Source: Candidatus Nomurabacteria bacterium GW2011_GWC2_42_20
GTDB taxonomy: Bacteria; Patescibacteriota; Minisyncoccia; Phycocordibacterales; UBA1550
Length of the DNA: 34,910 bases
Assembly (NCBI GenBank): GCA_000998425.1
Contig: LCDG01000002.1
Span: 1 to 34,910 of the forward strand
Direction of reading: 5' to 3'
The position numbers were made by a program, and so were the translations under genes. Shown here one piece after another: positions 6,686-13,785 of the stretch (within the stretch, counting starts at the first letter, position 1; every line of letters begins with the position of its first letter). The notes below the pieces were generated by a model. It was not told where the DNA came from. It ran no database searches and saw only the letters and a program-made list of their open reading frames with translations.

Positions 6686-7191
6686 TTATTTCTTGAAAGG
6701 AACACCGATGATATCGAAAAAGCTGGTTGCCTCCTTTTTATTCTTTGCTGTAGTCACGATAGTAACAGCTAAACCAAATAGATCCTTTACATCCTCATCT
6801 GAAACTTCAGGGAAGATTGTTTGCTCTTTTACTCCAAGCGTAAGGTTCCCCATTTCATCAATACTTTTTCTGTCATAACCACGGAAGTCACGAGTGCGAG
6901 GCGCGCGCCACGTAGAGTCACCGCAACTCCGATCTTGTCTCCCTCACGAAGTTTGAAAGCAGCAATGGATTTCTTTGCAGCACGAAGTGATGGCTTCTGC
7001 CCCGTGATCTTTGCAATTCGCCCCATCACCATGTCGTTGCGATTCTTATCCTTTGAGCGTCCTGTCGTTGCAGACACAACGACCTTTACAAGACGAGGGG
7101 CGGCAAGCTTGGCCTTGTAGCCAAACTCAGTCTTCATTGTATCGAAGGCGCTTGCTTGTCTTTCTTTAACTGTTTTAAATGCAGATTTCAT
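6686..7191 (-). pseudogene. rplE: 50S ribosomal protein L5 (uL5), interrupted by an internal deletion and frameshift
   Basis: uL5 binds 5S rRNA and is essential in bacteria. The N-terminal ~97 codons (7191 to about 6902) match uL5 through KLREGDKIGVAVTLRGAR. The rest (about 6901 to the TAA at 6686-6688) continues in another frame as PRTRDFRGYDRKSIDEMGN and ends FFDIIGVPFKK. Compared with E. coli L5, exactly the 13-residue stretch between the conserved GxR and P (MWEFFERLITIAV in E. coli) is missing, which together with the frame change equals about 40 nt lost. Read literally, translation ends at 6829 giving 120 aa with an unrelated tail. It may be a sequencing or assembly error or a real lesion with another copy elsewhere. 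Confidence 0.85.
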
Positions 7192-7208
7192 AGTTTTAAT
7201 ATTTAAAA

Positions 7209-7517
7209 TTACTTAAGCTCGCTACCGCTTTTCTTGGTAACACGAACATTCTTGCCGTCAATTTTTTTCGAACCAACGCGTGTGCGCGCTCCAGTCTTTG
7301 GGTCTACGACCATAACGTTTGAAGCATTTATCGGCATTGCCTTATCTATTATTTGACCGCTCTTTCCTCTCTCGCGAGACTTCTCGTGGAGCCTTGAAAT
7401 ATTTGCACCCTCTACAACTACGCGATTAGCAGAAGGAAGAACCTCAAGAATCTTTCCTTTCTTTCCTTTATCTTTTCCGGTGATTACGATCACGTTGTCT
7501 CCTTTTTTGAGTTTCAT
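7209..7517 (-). CDS. rplX: 50S ribosomal protein L24 (uL24)
   Basis: A 102-aa assembly-initiator protein of the large subunit. The KOW motif is evident at the N-terminus (GDNVIVITGKDKGKKGKILEV), followed by the RVVVEGANI segment and the C-terminal GSKKIDGKNVRV. Length is typical. It lies 17 nt before rplE and 26 nt after rplN. No Shine-Dalgarno sequence is seen. Confidence 0.96.
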   Translation of the reverse strand: MKLKKGDNVIVITGKDKGKKGKILEVLPSANRVVVEGANISRLHEKSRERGKSGQIIDKAMPINASNVMVVDPKTGARTRVGSKKIDGKNVRVTKKSGSELK

Positions 7518-7543
7518 AGTGGTGGTAGAGTTAATAATTTTGA

Positions 7544-7915
7544 TTAAAGCACTTCTGGCGCAAGCGAACCGATCTTGTTGTAGCCGATCTCGGTGATCTC
7601 ACGAGGAATCGGACCAAAAATACGTCCTGCCTTTGCCTCCTTCTTTACCTTGTCAACTATAATAACAGCATTGTCGTCAAAACGAATGTATGAGCCATCC
7701 TTGCGACGGTATGCATTGCGCGTACGAACAACGAGCCCAGTAAGCACGTCCTTTTTCTTTACCGACTTGCGTGGCTCAGCAACTTGCACAGAAAGCACAA
7801 CAAGGTCTCCGATCATAGCATAACGCTTTTTCGAGCTTCCTAGCACCTTAAACACGCGCCCGATTTTGCCTCCGGTGTTGTCCGTTATCTTTACGATTGT
7901 TTGTGGTTGAATCAT
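7544..7915 (-). CDS. rplN: 50S ribosomal protein L14 (uL14)
   Basis: A 123-aa highly conserved large-subunit protein at the intersubunit face. It starts MIQPQTIVKITDNTGGK and carries the signature RKDGSYIRFDDNAVIIVD, then IFGPIPREI and a C-terminal KIGSLAPEVL. Length is exactly typical. It follows rpsQ in standard order. Confidence 0.97.
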   Translation of the reverse strand: MIQPQTIVKITDNTGGKIGRVFKVLGSSKKRYAMIGDLVVLSVQVAEPRKSVKKKDVLTGLVVRTRNAYRRKDGSYIRFDDNAVIIVDKVKKEAKAGRIFGPIPREITEIGYNKIGSLAPEVL

Positions 7916-7952
7916 GGTAAATTTTGTTACTATATACTACTCTTTATGAATG

Positions 7953-8234
7953 TTATGCAGACTGCTTTCCGATAACCTTGAAAGATTTGTCCTTCGAGAT
8001 TGGGCGACACTCCTCAATAACCACCTTGTCCCCTGTCTTGAATACTCCTTCTTCATCGTGAGCTTTATACTTCTTTGATATGTTCATGAACTTACCATAC
8101 TTTGGATGCTTTACAAAACGGTTTACTAGAACAGTCACTGTTTTCATCATTTTGTCTGACACGACAACACCTTGAAGCTTCCTTCGAGTTACGTTGCTTG
8201 CTGCACTAATTTTTTTGTTGGTTTTTTCAATCAT
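7953..8234 (-). CDS. rpsQ: 30S ribosomal protein S17 (uS17)
   Basis: A 93-aa primary 16S rRNA-binding protein. After a short basic N-terminus it shows the OB-fold features [20 protein letters not shown], the KYKAHDEEG loop and [20 protein letters not shown]. It is slightly longer than the E. coli protein at the N-terminus. It sits between rpmC and rplN. Confidence 0.96.
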   Translation of the reverse strand: MIEKTNKKISAASNVTRRKLQGVVVSDKMMKTVTVLVNRFVKHPKYGKFMNISKKYKAHDEEGVFKTGDKVVIEECRPISKDKSFKVIGKQSA

Positions 8235-8242
8235 GATAGTGT

Positions 8243-8443
8243 TTATGCTTTTGCTAATTCGTCATTGCTACGAATTTTTTGCTCAGTTAGAATGCGGGCA
8301 ATTTCTCTGCGCGCTAGAAGTGGCGCTTTCACATTCTTTCTTGCGCTCCCTGCAATATCAAAACGAAATGCTCGAAGCGCCTCCCTCTTTTCATTGAGAA
8401 GTTTTACCAAGTCAGTAGCGCTTTTTTTCTTGATTTCTTTCAT
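8243..8443 (-). CDS. rpmC: 50S ribosomal protein L29 (uL29)
   Basis: A 66-aa helical hairpin protein near the polypeptide exit. The [23 protein letters not shown] pattern and the second helix [13 protein letters not shown] are typical of uL29. It lies between rplP and rpsQ, 8 nt before rpsQ. Confidence 0.95.
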   Translation of the reverse strand: MKEIKKKSATDLVKLLNEKREALRAFRFDIAGSARKNVKAPLLARREIARILTEQKIRSNDELAKA

Positions 8444-8457
8444 GGTGATAATAGATA

Positions 8458-8889
8458 TTATGCTGCTTCTACACGACGCACAATGCGTGTCTTAAGAGGA
8501 AGCTTTGCTCCAGCCTTACGAAGTGCCTTTACAGCCGTAACCTCGTCGACTCCATCAACCTCAAAAAGCATGCGCCCTGGGCGTACTTCAAATACATACC
8601 CTTGAGGGTCACCCTTACCTTTACCCATACCTACTTGTGCAGCCTTTGCTGTATATGGTCTATCTGGGAAAATACGGATCCACATCTTGCCGACCTTCGT
8701 GATCGTGCGAACAATCGCTTTTCGAGATGCTTCGATTTGGTTTGACTTTACACGCGCAGGGGTCTCCGCTTTAAGTCCGAATGAACCAAAAGCAAGTGTG
8801 ATGCCACGTGTCTCAGGCATAGCAAGCTTTGCCTCGCTCTTGCGAGCATTTTGCCATTTTCTAAATTTTACTTTCTTTGGGAATAACAT
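8458..8889 (-). CDS. rplP: 50S ribosomal protein L16 (uL16)
   Basis: A 143-aa protein near the A site. It begins MLFPKKVKFRKWQ and has the conserved FGSFGLKAETPARVKSNQIEASR, RIFPDRPYTAKA, and MGKGKGDPQGYVFEVRPGRMLFEVDG segments. The MGKGKG loop carries the usual basic residues. Length is normal. Standard position between rpsC and rpmC. Confidence 0.97.
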   Translation of the reverse strand: MLFPKKVKFRKWQNARKSEAKLAMPETRGITLAFGSFGLKAETPARVKSNQIEASRKAIVRTITKVGKMWIRIFPDRPYTAKAAQVGMGKGKGDPQGYVFEVRPGRMLFEVDGVDEVTAVKALRKAGAKLPLKTRIVRRVEAA

Positions 8890-8909
8890 GGTAGTGTATT
8901 AAAATTCGT

Positions 8910-9596
8910 TTATGCCTCGGATACAACGAGCTTCTTCTTGCTATCTGCAAAAATCTGGCCCTTGTAAATCCAAACCTTAACACCAATAGCTCCATACGGA
9001 AGACGCGCTGTGTTCTTTGCAAAATCAATATCTGCGCGGAATGTCTGCAATGGGATGCCGCCACGGCGAATTTGCTCGTAACGTGCCATTTCGGCGCCGC
9101 CCAAACGACCAGATATTGCTATTCGCGCACCCTTTACATCACGGTTTGCCATAACCTTTTCAATAGTCTGCTTCAAAACCATACGGAAAGGAAGACGCTT
9201 CTCAAGACCTTCGCAAACCATCTCTGCAACAACACCGGCATTCGACTCTGGAGAACGAACCTCCTCAATGTCGAGTTTGAAATCCTTTGGTATATCGAGC
9301 TTTAGGCGTGTCGCCTCTTTCAAAATATCATTCTTGAGTTTCACTGAGCCCTCTCCTGCGCGACCAATAACCATGCCGGGGCGAGCAGTTTTTATGAGAA
9401 TACGAAAGGTCTTTGCATTGCGCTCGATTTCGATGCCAGCGATATGACTACCGCGAAGACGCTTATCTAGAAACTTTCGAATAAGTACATCGCCTTTGAG
9501 AAATTTCTTAAAATCATCTTTTGCTCCAAACCAGCGTGACTTCCAGTCGCGAATAATTCCTAAACGATGAGCATATGGGTGTACGATGTGTGTCAT
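8910..9596 (-). CDS. rpsC: 30S ribosomal protein S3 (uS3)
   Basis: A 228-aa protein of the mRNA entry site. The N-terminus has the HPYAHRLGIIRDWKSRWF pattern. A KH domain follows with the GMVIGRAGEG loop, then the C-terminal half with DVKGARIAISGRLGGAEMAR and the final LPYGAIGVKVWIYKG. Length is typical. Its ATG comes 1 nt after the rplV stop, consistent with translational coupling. Confidence 0.97.
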   Translation of the reverse strand: MTHIVHPYAHRLGIIRDWKSRWFGAKDDFKKFLKGDVLIRKFLDKRLRGSHIAGIEIERNAKTFRILIKTARPGMVIGRAGEGSVKLKNDILKEATRLKLDIPKDFKLDIEEVRSPESNAGVVAEMVCEGLEKRLPFRMVLKQTIEKVMANRDVKGARIAISGRLGGAEMARYEQIRRGGIPLQTFRADIDFAKNTARLPYGAIGVKVWIYKGQIFADSKKKLVVSEA

Positions 9597-9597
9597 G

Positions 9598-10101
9598 TTA
9601 TTTTGCTTTCTTTTCTGCTTTAACCTTCGGCGCTTGTCGCGCTTCAGTCGACGGTGCGCGACGTGATTTCGCAGAATCAGCCGCAGCCTTTACTTTAGCT
9701 AGAGCAATCTTTTTGGAAACCTTTTTCGCTGGGGCCTCCTCTAATTTTGCTACTTTTTTTGAAGGAGCTACATCTGCGCTAGTAATAAGCTCAATCATAA
9801 TGTGGCTTGTGTGCTTATGAATAGGGTGTGCTGTGCCGTGCGACTTTGGCATTGAACGCTTTAGAATAGTGCCTTGATCAACACGTACTTCTTTTACAAA
9901 AAGGTTTACAAGATCAACCCCGTCATTCTCCTTTGCGTTTGCAACAGCGGACATTAAAAGCTTCTTCATTGGACCTGACGCACGCTTTGGAAGCACGTCA
10001 AGCTCAACCAAAGCACGAGGAACAGTCTTCCCTTTAATGAGATTTGCCACAAGGCGAACCTTGCGTGGTGCTTGACGATAGCTTCTAAGAATTGCTTTCA
10101 T
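9598..10101 (-). CDS. rplV: 50S ribosomal protein L22 (uL22) with Lys/Ala-rich C-terminal tail
   Basis: The first ~112 residues match uL22, which lines the exit tunnel: RQAPRKVRLVANLIKGK at the start and VDQGTILKRSMPKSHGTAHPIHKHTSHI in the tunnel loop and end. The product is 167 aa, about 50 longer than usual. The extra C-terminus (KKVAKLEEAPAKKVSKK onward) is Lys/Ala-rich and probably disordered. Similar tails are seen on uS19, uS10 and uL23 here. It follows rpsS by 9 nt. Confidence 0.96.
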   Translation of the reverse strand: MKAILRSYRQAPRKVRLVANLIKGKTVPRALVELDVLPKRASGPMKKLLMSAVANAKENDGVDLVNLFVKEVRVDQGTILKRSMPKSHGTAHPIHKHTSHIMIELITSADVAPSKKVAKLEEAPAKKVSKKIALAKVKAAADSAKSRRAPSTEARQAPKVKAEKKAK

Positions 10102-10110
10102 GATTTAAAA

Positions 10111-10455
10111 TTATTTCTTTTTAGCTGGGGTTTCAGATTTAGCGGCTTTTGCAGCAGTAATTTCTGCCTCTTTCTTCTTTTGCTCAAGCTCCTTCTGCAT
10201 CTTACCTCCGTGTCGTACAAATTTCTTTGTAGGAGAAAACTCTCCGAGTCTGTGGCCAACCATATCTTCGGTTACACGAACCTCAATATGAGCCTTACCA
10301 TTATACACGCCAAAAAGGAAACCAACCATTTCAGGGGAGATTTGACTTGAGCGAGCCCATGTCTTTATCATTTCTGCTGTGGAAGCACTCTTGCCAACAA
10401 GTTTCTCTAAGAGTCTTGGGTCAATATGAGGTCCTTTTTTAAGTGATCGTGTCAT
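10111..10455 (-). CDS. rpsS: 30S ribosomal protein S19 (uS19)
   Basis: A 114-aa protein of the small-subunit head. The chosen start at 10455 gives the canonical MTRSLKKGPHIDPRLLEK; an upstream in-frame ATG at 10491 would add 12 non-homologous residues overlapping the leader. The core has the conserved MVGHRLGEFSPTKKFVRHGGK, followed by a short Lys/Ala-rich C-terminal tail of about 25 residues. It is the first gene after the superoperon break made by the surface-protein gene and has its own promoter at 10514-10541. Confidence 0.96.
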   Translation of the reverse strand: MTRSLKKGPHIDPRLLEKLVGKSASTAEMIKTWARSSQISPEMVGFLFGVYNGKAHIEVRVTEDMVGHRLGEFSPTKKFVRHGGKMQKELEQKKKEAEITAAKAAKSETPAKKK

Positions 10456-10470
10456 TTGGTATTTATAATA

Positions 10471-10505
10471 GTTTGTCTTTAAACAAAACAAGCTCGGAGT
10501 GAGCT
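10471..10505 (-). promoter_or_regulatory. Two small hairpins in the rpsS leader
   Basis: The roughly 52-nt leader of rpsS can form AGCTC-ACTCC-GAGCT (10491-10505) and then GTTTG/CAAAC around TTTAAAGA (within about 10471-10489). They fill most of the leader between the predicted start of transcription near 10507 and the ATG at 10455. A regulatory role is only inferred. Confidence 0.3.
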
Positions 10506-10513
10506 CGTGATGT

Positions 10514-10541
10514 ATCTTACCAAATTAAGAAATAATGTCAA
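10514..10541 (-). promoter_or_regulatory. Promoter restarting the S10 operon before rpsS
   Basis: On the minus strand TTGACA (10536-10541), a 16-nt spacer ending in TGG, and TAAGAT (10514-10519). Spacer start (TTATTTC) and the extended -10 are shared with the rpsN promoter at 5735-5762. Confidence 0.8.
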
Positions 10542-10576
10542 ATTTACTGACATTTTCTACTTGGCTTAGCAAGAAC

Positions 10577-10698
10577 AAACACGAAGACTTTTGCTTTCCC
10601 GTGAAGTCTTGGAGCGCAGAAACCCTTGAGCCGTACTTATTGTACGGCGAAAAGGGTTTCTGTGAGAAAGACGAGTGGGGAGCAAAAGTGGCGTGTTT
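10577..10698 (-). repeat. Nested palindromic element B downstream of the surface-protein gene
   Basis: Outer arms AAACACG...ACTTTTGCT (from 10577) pair with AGCAAAAGT...CGTGTTT (to 10698) with small mismatches. Inside, 10617-10662 forms a long hairpin: CAGAAACCCTT, GAG bulge, CCGTAC, loop TTATT, GTACGG, then the complement of the outer stem. The core GAGCCGTAC is shared with element A. It lies 30 nt after the stop of the gene ending at 10729 and before the rpsS promoter. Confidence 0.65.
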
Positions 10699-10728
10699 TT
10701 CGTTAAGGTAAGTAGAAAAGGTCGGTAT

Positions 10729-11622
10729 CTAGAATTGCTGATATTTTGCCTTACAATCTGCCGGACAAGTAAGGAGTGTCTCGCCTGTATCGCAAACATT
10801 ATTGTTGTTACAACCAGCTGTTGGAGCTGCTGTCGTTTGGCATGTTATCGTCTTGCTGCATGACTGGATGGTTGTGCTCCCACCAACACAGATTCCCACC
10901 CTTACACCAGCAACCGTTTGTGTGGATGGTGGAGCTGTACACGATGAAAGGGCCTGACATGTTCCCCATGTACCAGATGCATCTACGTCTGCTGGAGTGC
11001 ATGGAGGGGCGCCAAGGACCGGCCCAACAGGAACAGTACCGATAAGAGGTGCAAAATCTACCCACCCAACAACACCAGCAACTCCCGCTCCATCTCCACC
11101 TCCCCATGCATATCCTGAAAATTTGTTTGCAGAAATTTTTACACCCTTCCCTGCCCACACACCTACAGTATCATCAGAAAGCTTGATCCAGCCATCCCAA
11201 CCACTTGCTGAACCTACCGCTGATAGAGCGCGAGCCCAACCAGTAACTTTGCCAGTAGACCAATCTACTTGAGCCTTACATGTTCCTGAAGGACATCCGG
11301 CTAAGTCTGTAGCAGAAAAGCTTATCCAGCCAATATTTTCGCTCCATGCGTAACCAGAGAAATCACCAGACCCGCCAGTTGCTTTATTTGCAATATCAAC
11401 ATTCACGCCGTATGAAGTCGTTGATCCGTCGCCAGTGCTATTAAAGCTGATCCACCCAATATTTTCGCTCCATGCGTAACCAGAGACGTTCTCTCCTGCT
11501 CCAGCCTCTGCATGTGGAGCTTTTAGGAATGCTGGGTTCGTAATGTATGCTACGCCAATGAGCATCGCCACGATTCCGATAGCTACGATATTGCGCACCT
11601 GATTGATTTTGAGTGTTTTCAT
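10729..11622 (-). CDS. Secreted surface protein with SGYAWSENIGWISF repeats
   Basis: The 297-aa product starts with a signal peptide or membrane anchor (basic KTLKINQVR, hydrophobic core about 11-30). The repeat SGYAWSENIGWISF is present twice, at 47-60 and 89-102, and a degenerate third copy at 169-190 (FSGYAWGGGDG...GWVDF). The C-terminal ~90 residues are Cys-rich and end with a CNNNNVCDTGETLLTCPADC pattern that resembles Cys-rich calcium- or disulfide-stabilised repeats. Such repeat proteins are common and uncharacterised in Parcubacteria. The start at 11622 directly precedes the hydrophobic segment. The gene interrupts the ribosomal superoperon between rplB and rpsS and has its own extended -10 promoter. 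Likely an extracellular structural or adhesive protein. Confidence 0.85.
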   Translation of the reverse strand: MKTLKINQVRNIVAIGIVAMLIGVAYITNPAFLKAPHAEAGAGENVSGYAWSENIGWISFNSTGDGSTTSYGVNVDIANKATGGSGDFSGYAWSENIGWISFSATDLAGCPSGTCKAQVDWSTGKVTGWARALSAVGSASGWDGWIKLSDDTVGVWAGKGVKISANKFSGYAWGGGDGAGVAGVVGWVDFAPLIGTVPVGPVLGAPPCTPADVDASGTWGTCQALSSCTAPPSTQTVAGVRVGICVGGSTTIQSCSKTITCQTTAAPTAGCNNNNVCDTGETLLTCPADCKAKYQQF

Positions 11623-11647
11623 AAATAAATAATTATCTTGCCAATAC

Positions 11648-11693
11648 AGTATAGCACCTAAAAACAAAACAAGTGAAGTGGGGGTGTGGATAA
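11648..11693 (-). promoter_or_regulatory. Promoter of the surface-protein gene with upstream TTATCCACA site
   Basis: An extended -10 TGC-TATACT (11648-11656) lies 25 nt before the start codon at 11622. A weak -35 TTCACT (11672-11677) is 18 nt further up. A TTATCCACA site (11685-11693), identical to the DnaA-box consensus, lies 7 nt upstream of that. The same 9-mer precedes the two conserved promoter blocks at 69-126 and 23223-23280, but with different spacing. The 110 nt between here and the terminator at 11806 holds nothing else recognisable. Confidence 0.5.
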
Positions 11694-11805
11694 AACAAAA
11701 GATCATGACTACTTTTTATTTATTGTGAAACTCAGCTAGAATACGCAAAAGTCAAAAAAATTGAGAGTGCCAATCGTTTACATATTTCCATATAATATAC
11801 AAATA

Positions 11806-11839
11806 AAAACCCCTCTTTTCGGCTGAAAAGAGGGGTTTT
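11806..11839 (-). terminator. Bidirectional terminator ending the rplB transcription unit
   Basis: A 15-bp perfect stem (AAAACCCCTCTTTTC with complement) and GGCT loop, with A/T runs on both sides. It begins 5 nt after the rplB stop and ends the tuf/rpsJ-rplB unit. Confidence 0.92.
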
Positions 11840-11843
11840 TTTA

Positions 11844-12683
11844 TTACTTCGACTTCTTTGTCTTTCGACGAGCGACGATGAGATTGTTTGAATACTTCTT
11901 TGGTGAACGTGTCTTGCGACCTCCTGTTACCTTTCCGTATTTTGTCTTTGGACGTTTTGTTCCACGACCCTGACTACCTTCACCTCCACCGTATGGGTGA
12001 TCTACTGGGTTCTTTGCACTTCCACGAACTGTAGGGCGGATGCCGAGCCAACGATTGCGTCCCGCTTTACCAATATTGCGATGCTTGTATTCCTCGTTTG
12101 AAACAGCTCCGATTGATGCCCATACATTTTCTGACACCTTGCGAATTTCTCCAGATGGCATCTTTAAATGGCTCTGACCTCTGTCGTTTGCAACTACTTC
12201 AGCATAGTTTCCTGCTGAACGTGCGATGCGCGCGCCGCCATTTGGCTGAAGCTCGATATTATACACAAAGGTACCTACAGGAACCTTGCGCAAGATAGTG
12301 CGGTTACCAGGCTTTAGTGGAGCGTCTTCTGCGACAATCAGACTGTCCCCAACTTTTATTCCCTGTGGAAGAAGGTTGTAACGACGTTCTCCGTCTGCAT
12401 AGCAGACTACGCCAATGAATCCGGAACGGTTTGGGTCGTACTCAACTGTTTCAACCTTTGAAGGAATGCCGATTTTATCAAAACGAAAATCTATCTCACG
12501 GAATGAACGCTTGTGTCCGCCACCTTTGTGCTGAGTAGTAATGCGGCCAAATGCATTGCGCCCTGAGCCACGACGAAAACCTGTTGTAAGCGCCTTGAGA
12601 GGCTCATTTGTTGTAAGCACGCCACGGTATGAAACAATGGCTGTCTGACGATTTGAGGGGGTTGTTGGTTTAAATTTTTTCAT
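11844..12683 (-). CDS. rplB: 50S ribosomal protein L2 (uL2)
   Basis: A 279-aa protein needed for subunit association and peptidyl-transferase centre assembly. Conserved segments include GRITTQHKGGGHKRSFREIDF, the SH3-like centre with ARSAGNYAEVV, and the C-terminal NPVDHPYGGGEG carrying the conserved His (DHP). The usual DHPHGGGEG is DHPYGGGEG here. Length is normal. It is the last gene before a strong terminator rather than being followed directly by rpsS. Confidence 0.97.
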   Translation of the reverse strand: MKKFKPTTPSNRQTAIVSYRGVLTTNEPLKALTTGFRRGSGRNAFGRITTQHKGGGHKRSFREIDFRFDKIGIPSKVETVEYDPNRSGFIGVVCYADGERRYNLLPQGIKVGDSLIVAEDAPLKPGNRTILRKVPVGTFVYNIELQPNGGARIARSAGNYAEVVANDRGQSHLKMPSGEIRKVSENVWASIGAVSNEEYKHRNIGKAGRNRWLGIRPTVRGSAKNPVDHPYGGGEGSQGRGTKRPKTKYGKVTGGRKTRSPKKYSNNLIVARRKTKKSK

Positions 12684-12707
12684 GCTGTTGTTAGTAAAAT
12701 GTAAATA

Positions 12708-13082
12708 TTATACGATTTCAATTTTGTCGCCAGACTTGAGTGTGACGAGCGCCTTACGAACGCCAGACTTCACACCTTTTCTATTGCGCACGAACACTCG
12801 AGTATTAGGCAAGCTTACGATATTTACACGAACTGGTGTTACATTGTAAATCGCTTTAATAGCATTTGCTATCTCAATCTTGTTTGTATCTCGTGCAACC
12901 TCAAATACGTATGTTCCTTTTTCTGCAAGGATGGCAGACTTCTCTGTAATATGCGGACGCACAAGAACGTTTGCGTTTGCCCCAAGCATTGAACCCCCTT
13001 CTGTCTTCGCCTTGGTCGACTTTGTAACAACTGGCTTTCCAGTTGCTTCCTTTTCTTTTGTTGTTTTCTTGAAAATAGCCAT
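12708..13082 (-). CDS. rplW: 50S ribosomal protein L23 (uL23) with N-terminal extension
   Basis: A 124-aa exit-tunnel protein, docking site of trigger factor and SRP in bacteria. Residues from about 40 match uL23: VLVRPHITEKSAILAEKGTYVFEVA, NKIEIANAIKAIYNVTPVRVN, and the GVRKALVTLKSGDKIEIV end. About 35 residues rich in Lys and Thr precede the core and are unusual. Standard position between rplD and rplB. Confidence 0.95.
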   Translation of the reverse strand: MAIFKKTTKEKEATGKPVVTKSTKAKTEGGSMLGANANVLVRPHITEKSAILAEKGTYVFEVARDTNKIEIANAIKAIYNVTPVRVNIVSLPNTRVFVRNRKGVKSGVRKALVTLKSGDKIEIV

Positions 13083-13093
13083 GATAGTTTAGA

Positions 13094-13780
13094 TTATTTT
13101 GCGTTAGCTTCTTTAGCAACAGCAAGTTTGCCTTCAATAAAACTGATAGCTTTCTCAGGGCTCACAATCACGACATATTTGTGGTTCAAGAGATCGACTG
13201 GGTTCATATTTTCCACTGCGTCGAAGTCAATGTTGCCGAAGTTTGAAAAACTCTTGCTTACAGCATCAGACTTCTCGCTTGTGGCGAAATAAGCGGCATT
13301 CTTTTTCTTTGTGAGTATTTTTTCAAAACCCTTTACTCCTGCAAGTGCGGAAAGAATGCCTTTTGCCTCGGCAGTCTTTGGAGCTTCCATTCTAATATTG
13401 TCTACAAAGAGAACCTCGCCGTTGCGCATCTTTTCTGACAACACAGTGTAAAGAGCCTTTGCGCGAACCTTCTTGTTGATTTTCTTTGAGTAGTCCTTCT
13501 CATTCATTGGGCCGTGTGTAACACCGCCGTGACGCCAGATTGGTGAACGAGATGAGCCGTGACGAGCGCGACCAGTCCCTTTTTGCGCCCATGGCTTTTT
13601 GCCACCGCCAGACACAGCGCTGCGATCCTTTACCTGAGCTGATGATGTACGCGCATTTGAACGCATTGACTCAACAACCTGGTGAACCAAGTCGGCATTC
13701 CATGAGAGCCCCCACACCTTTTCATTCAAAGCAAGCTTTCCAGCTTCTTTTCCTTTTGTATTGTAAATTGTTGCTTCCAT
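13094..13780 (-). CDS. rplD: 50S ribosomal protein L4 (uL4)
   Basis: A 228-aa protein whose loop reaches the exit tunnel. The loop signature KDRSAVSGGGKKPWAQKGTGRARHGSSRSPIWRHGGVTHGP is canonical, flanked by the globular domain with LNEKVWG at the N-terminus and DLLNHKYVVIVSPEKAI at the C-terminus. Length is slightly above the E. coli protein. It is 5 nt after rplC and 11 nt before rplW. Confidence 0.97.
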   Translation of the reverse strand: MEATIYNTKGKEAGKLALNEKVWGLSWNADLVHQVVESMRSNARTSSAQVKDRSAVSGGGKKPWAQKGTGRARHGSSRSPIWRHGGVTHGPMNEKDYSKKINKKVRAKALYTVLSEKMRNGEVLFVDNIRMEAPKTAEAKGILSALAGVKGFEKILTKKKNAAYFATSEKSDAVSKSFSNFGNIDFDAVENMNPVDLLNHKYVVIVSPEKAISFIEGKLAVAKEANAK

Positions 13781-13785
13781 GATAT

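Noticed and set aside
6672-6878. Plus-strand 68-codon frame with a hydrophobic stretch at the rplE 3' end
   Set aside because: It is antisense to the well-conserved uL5 C-terminus and therefore a shadow.
10808-11158. Minus-strand Cys/Trp-rich 116-codon frame inside the surface-protein gene
   Set aside because: Out-of-frame reading of a repetitive gene; the other frame has signal peptide, repeats and promoter.
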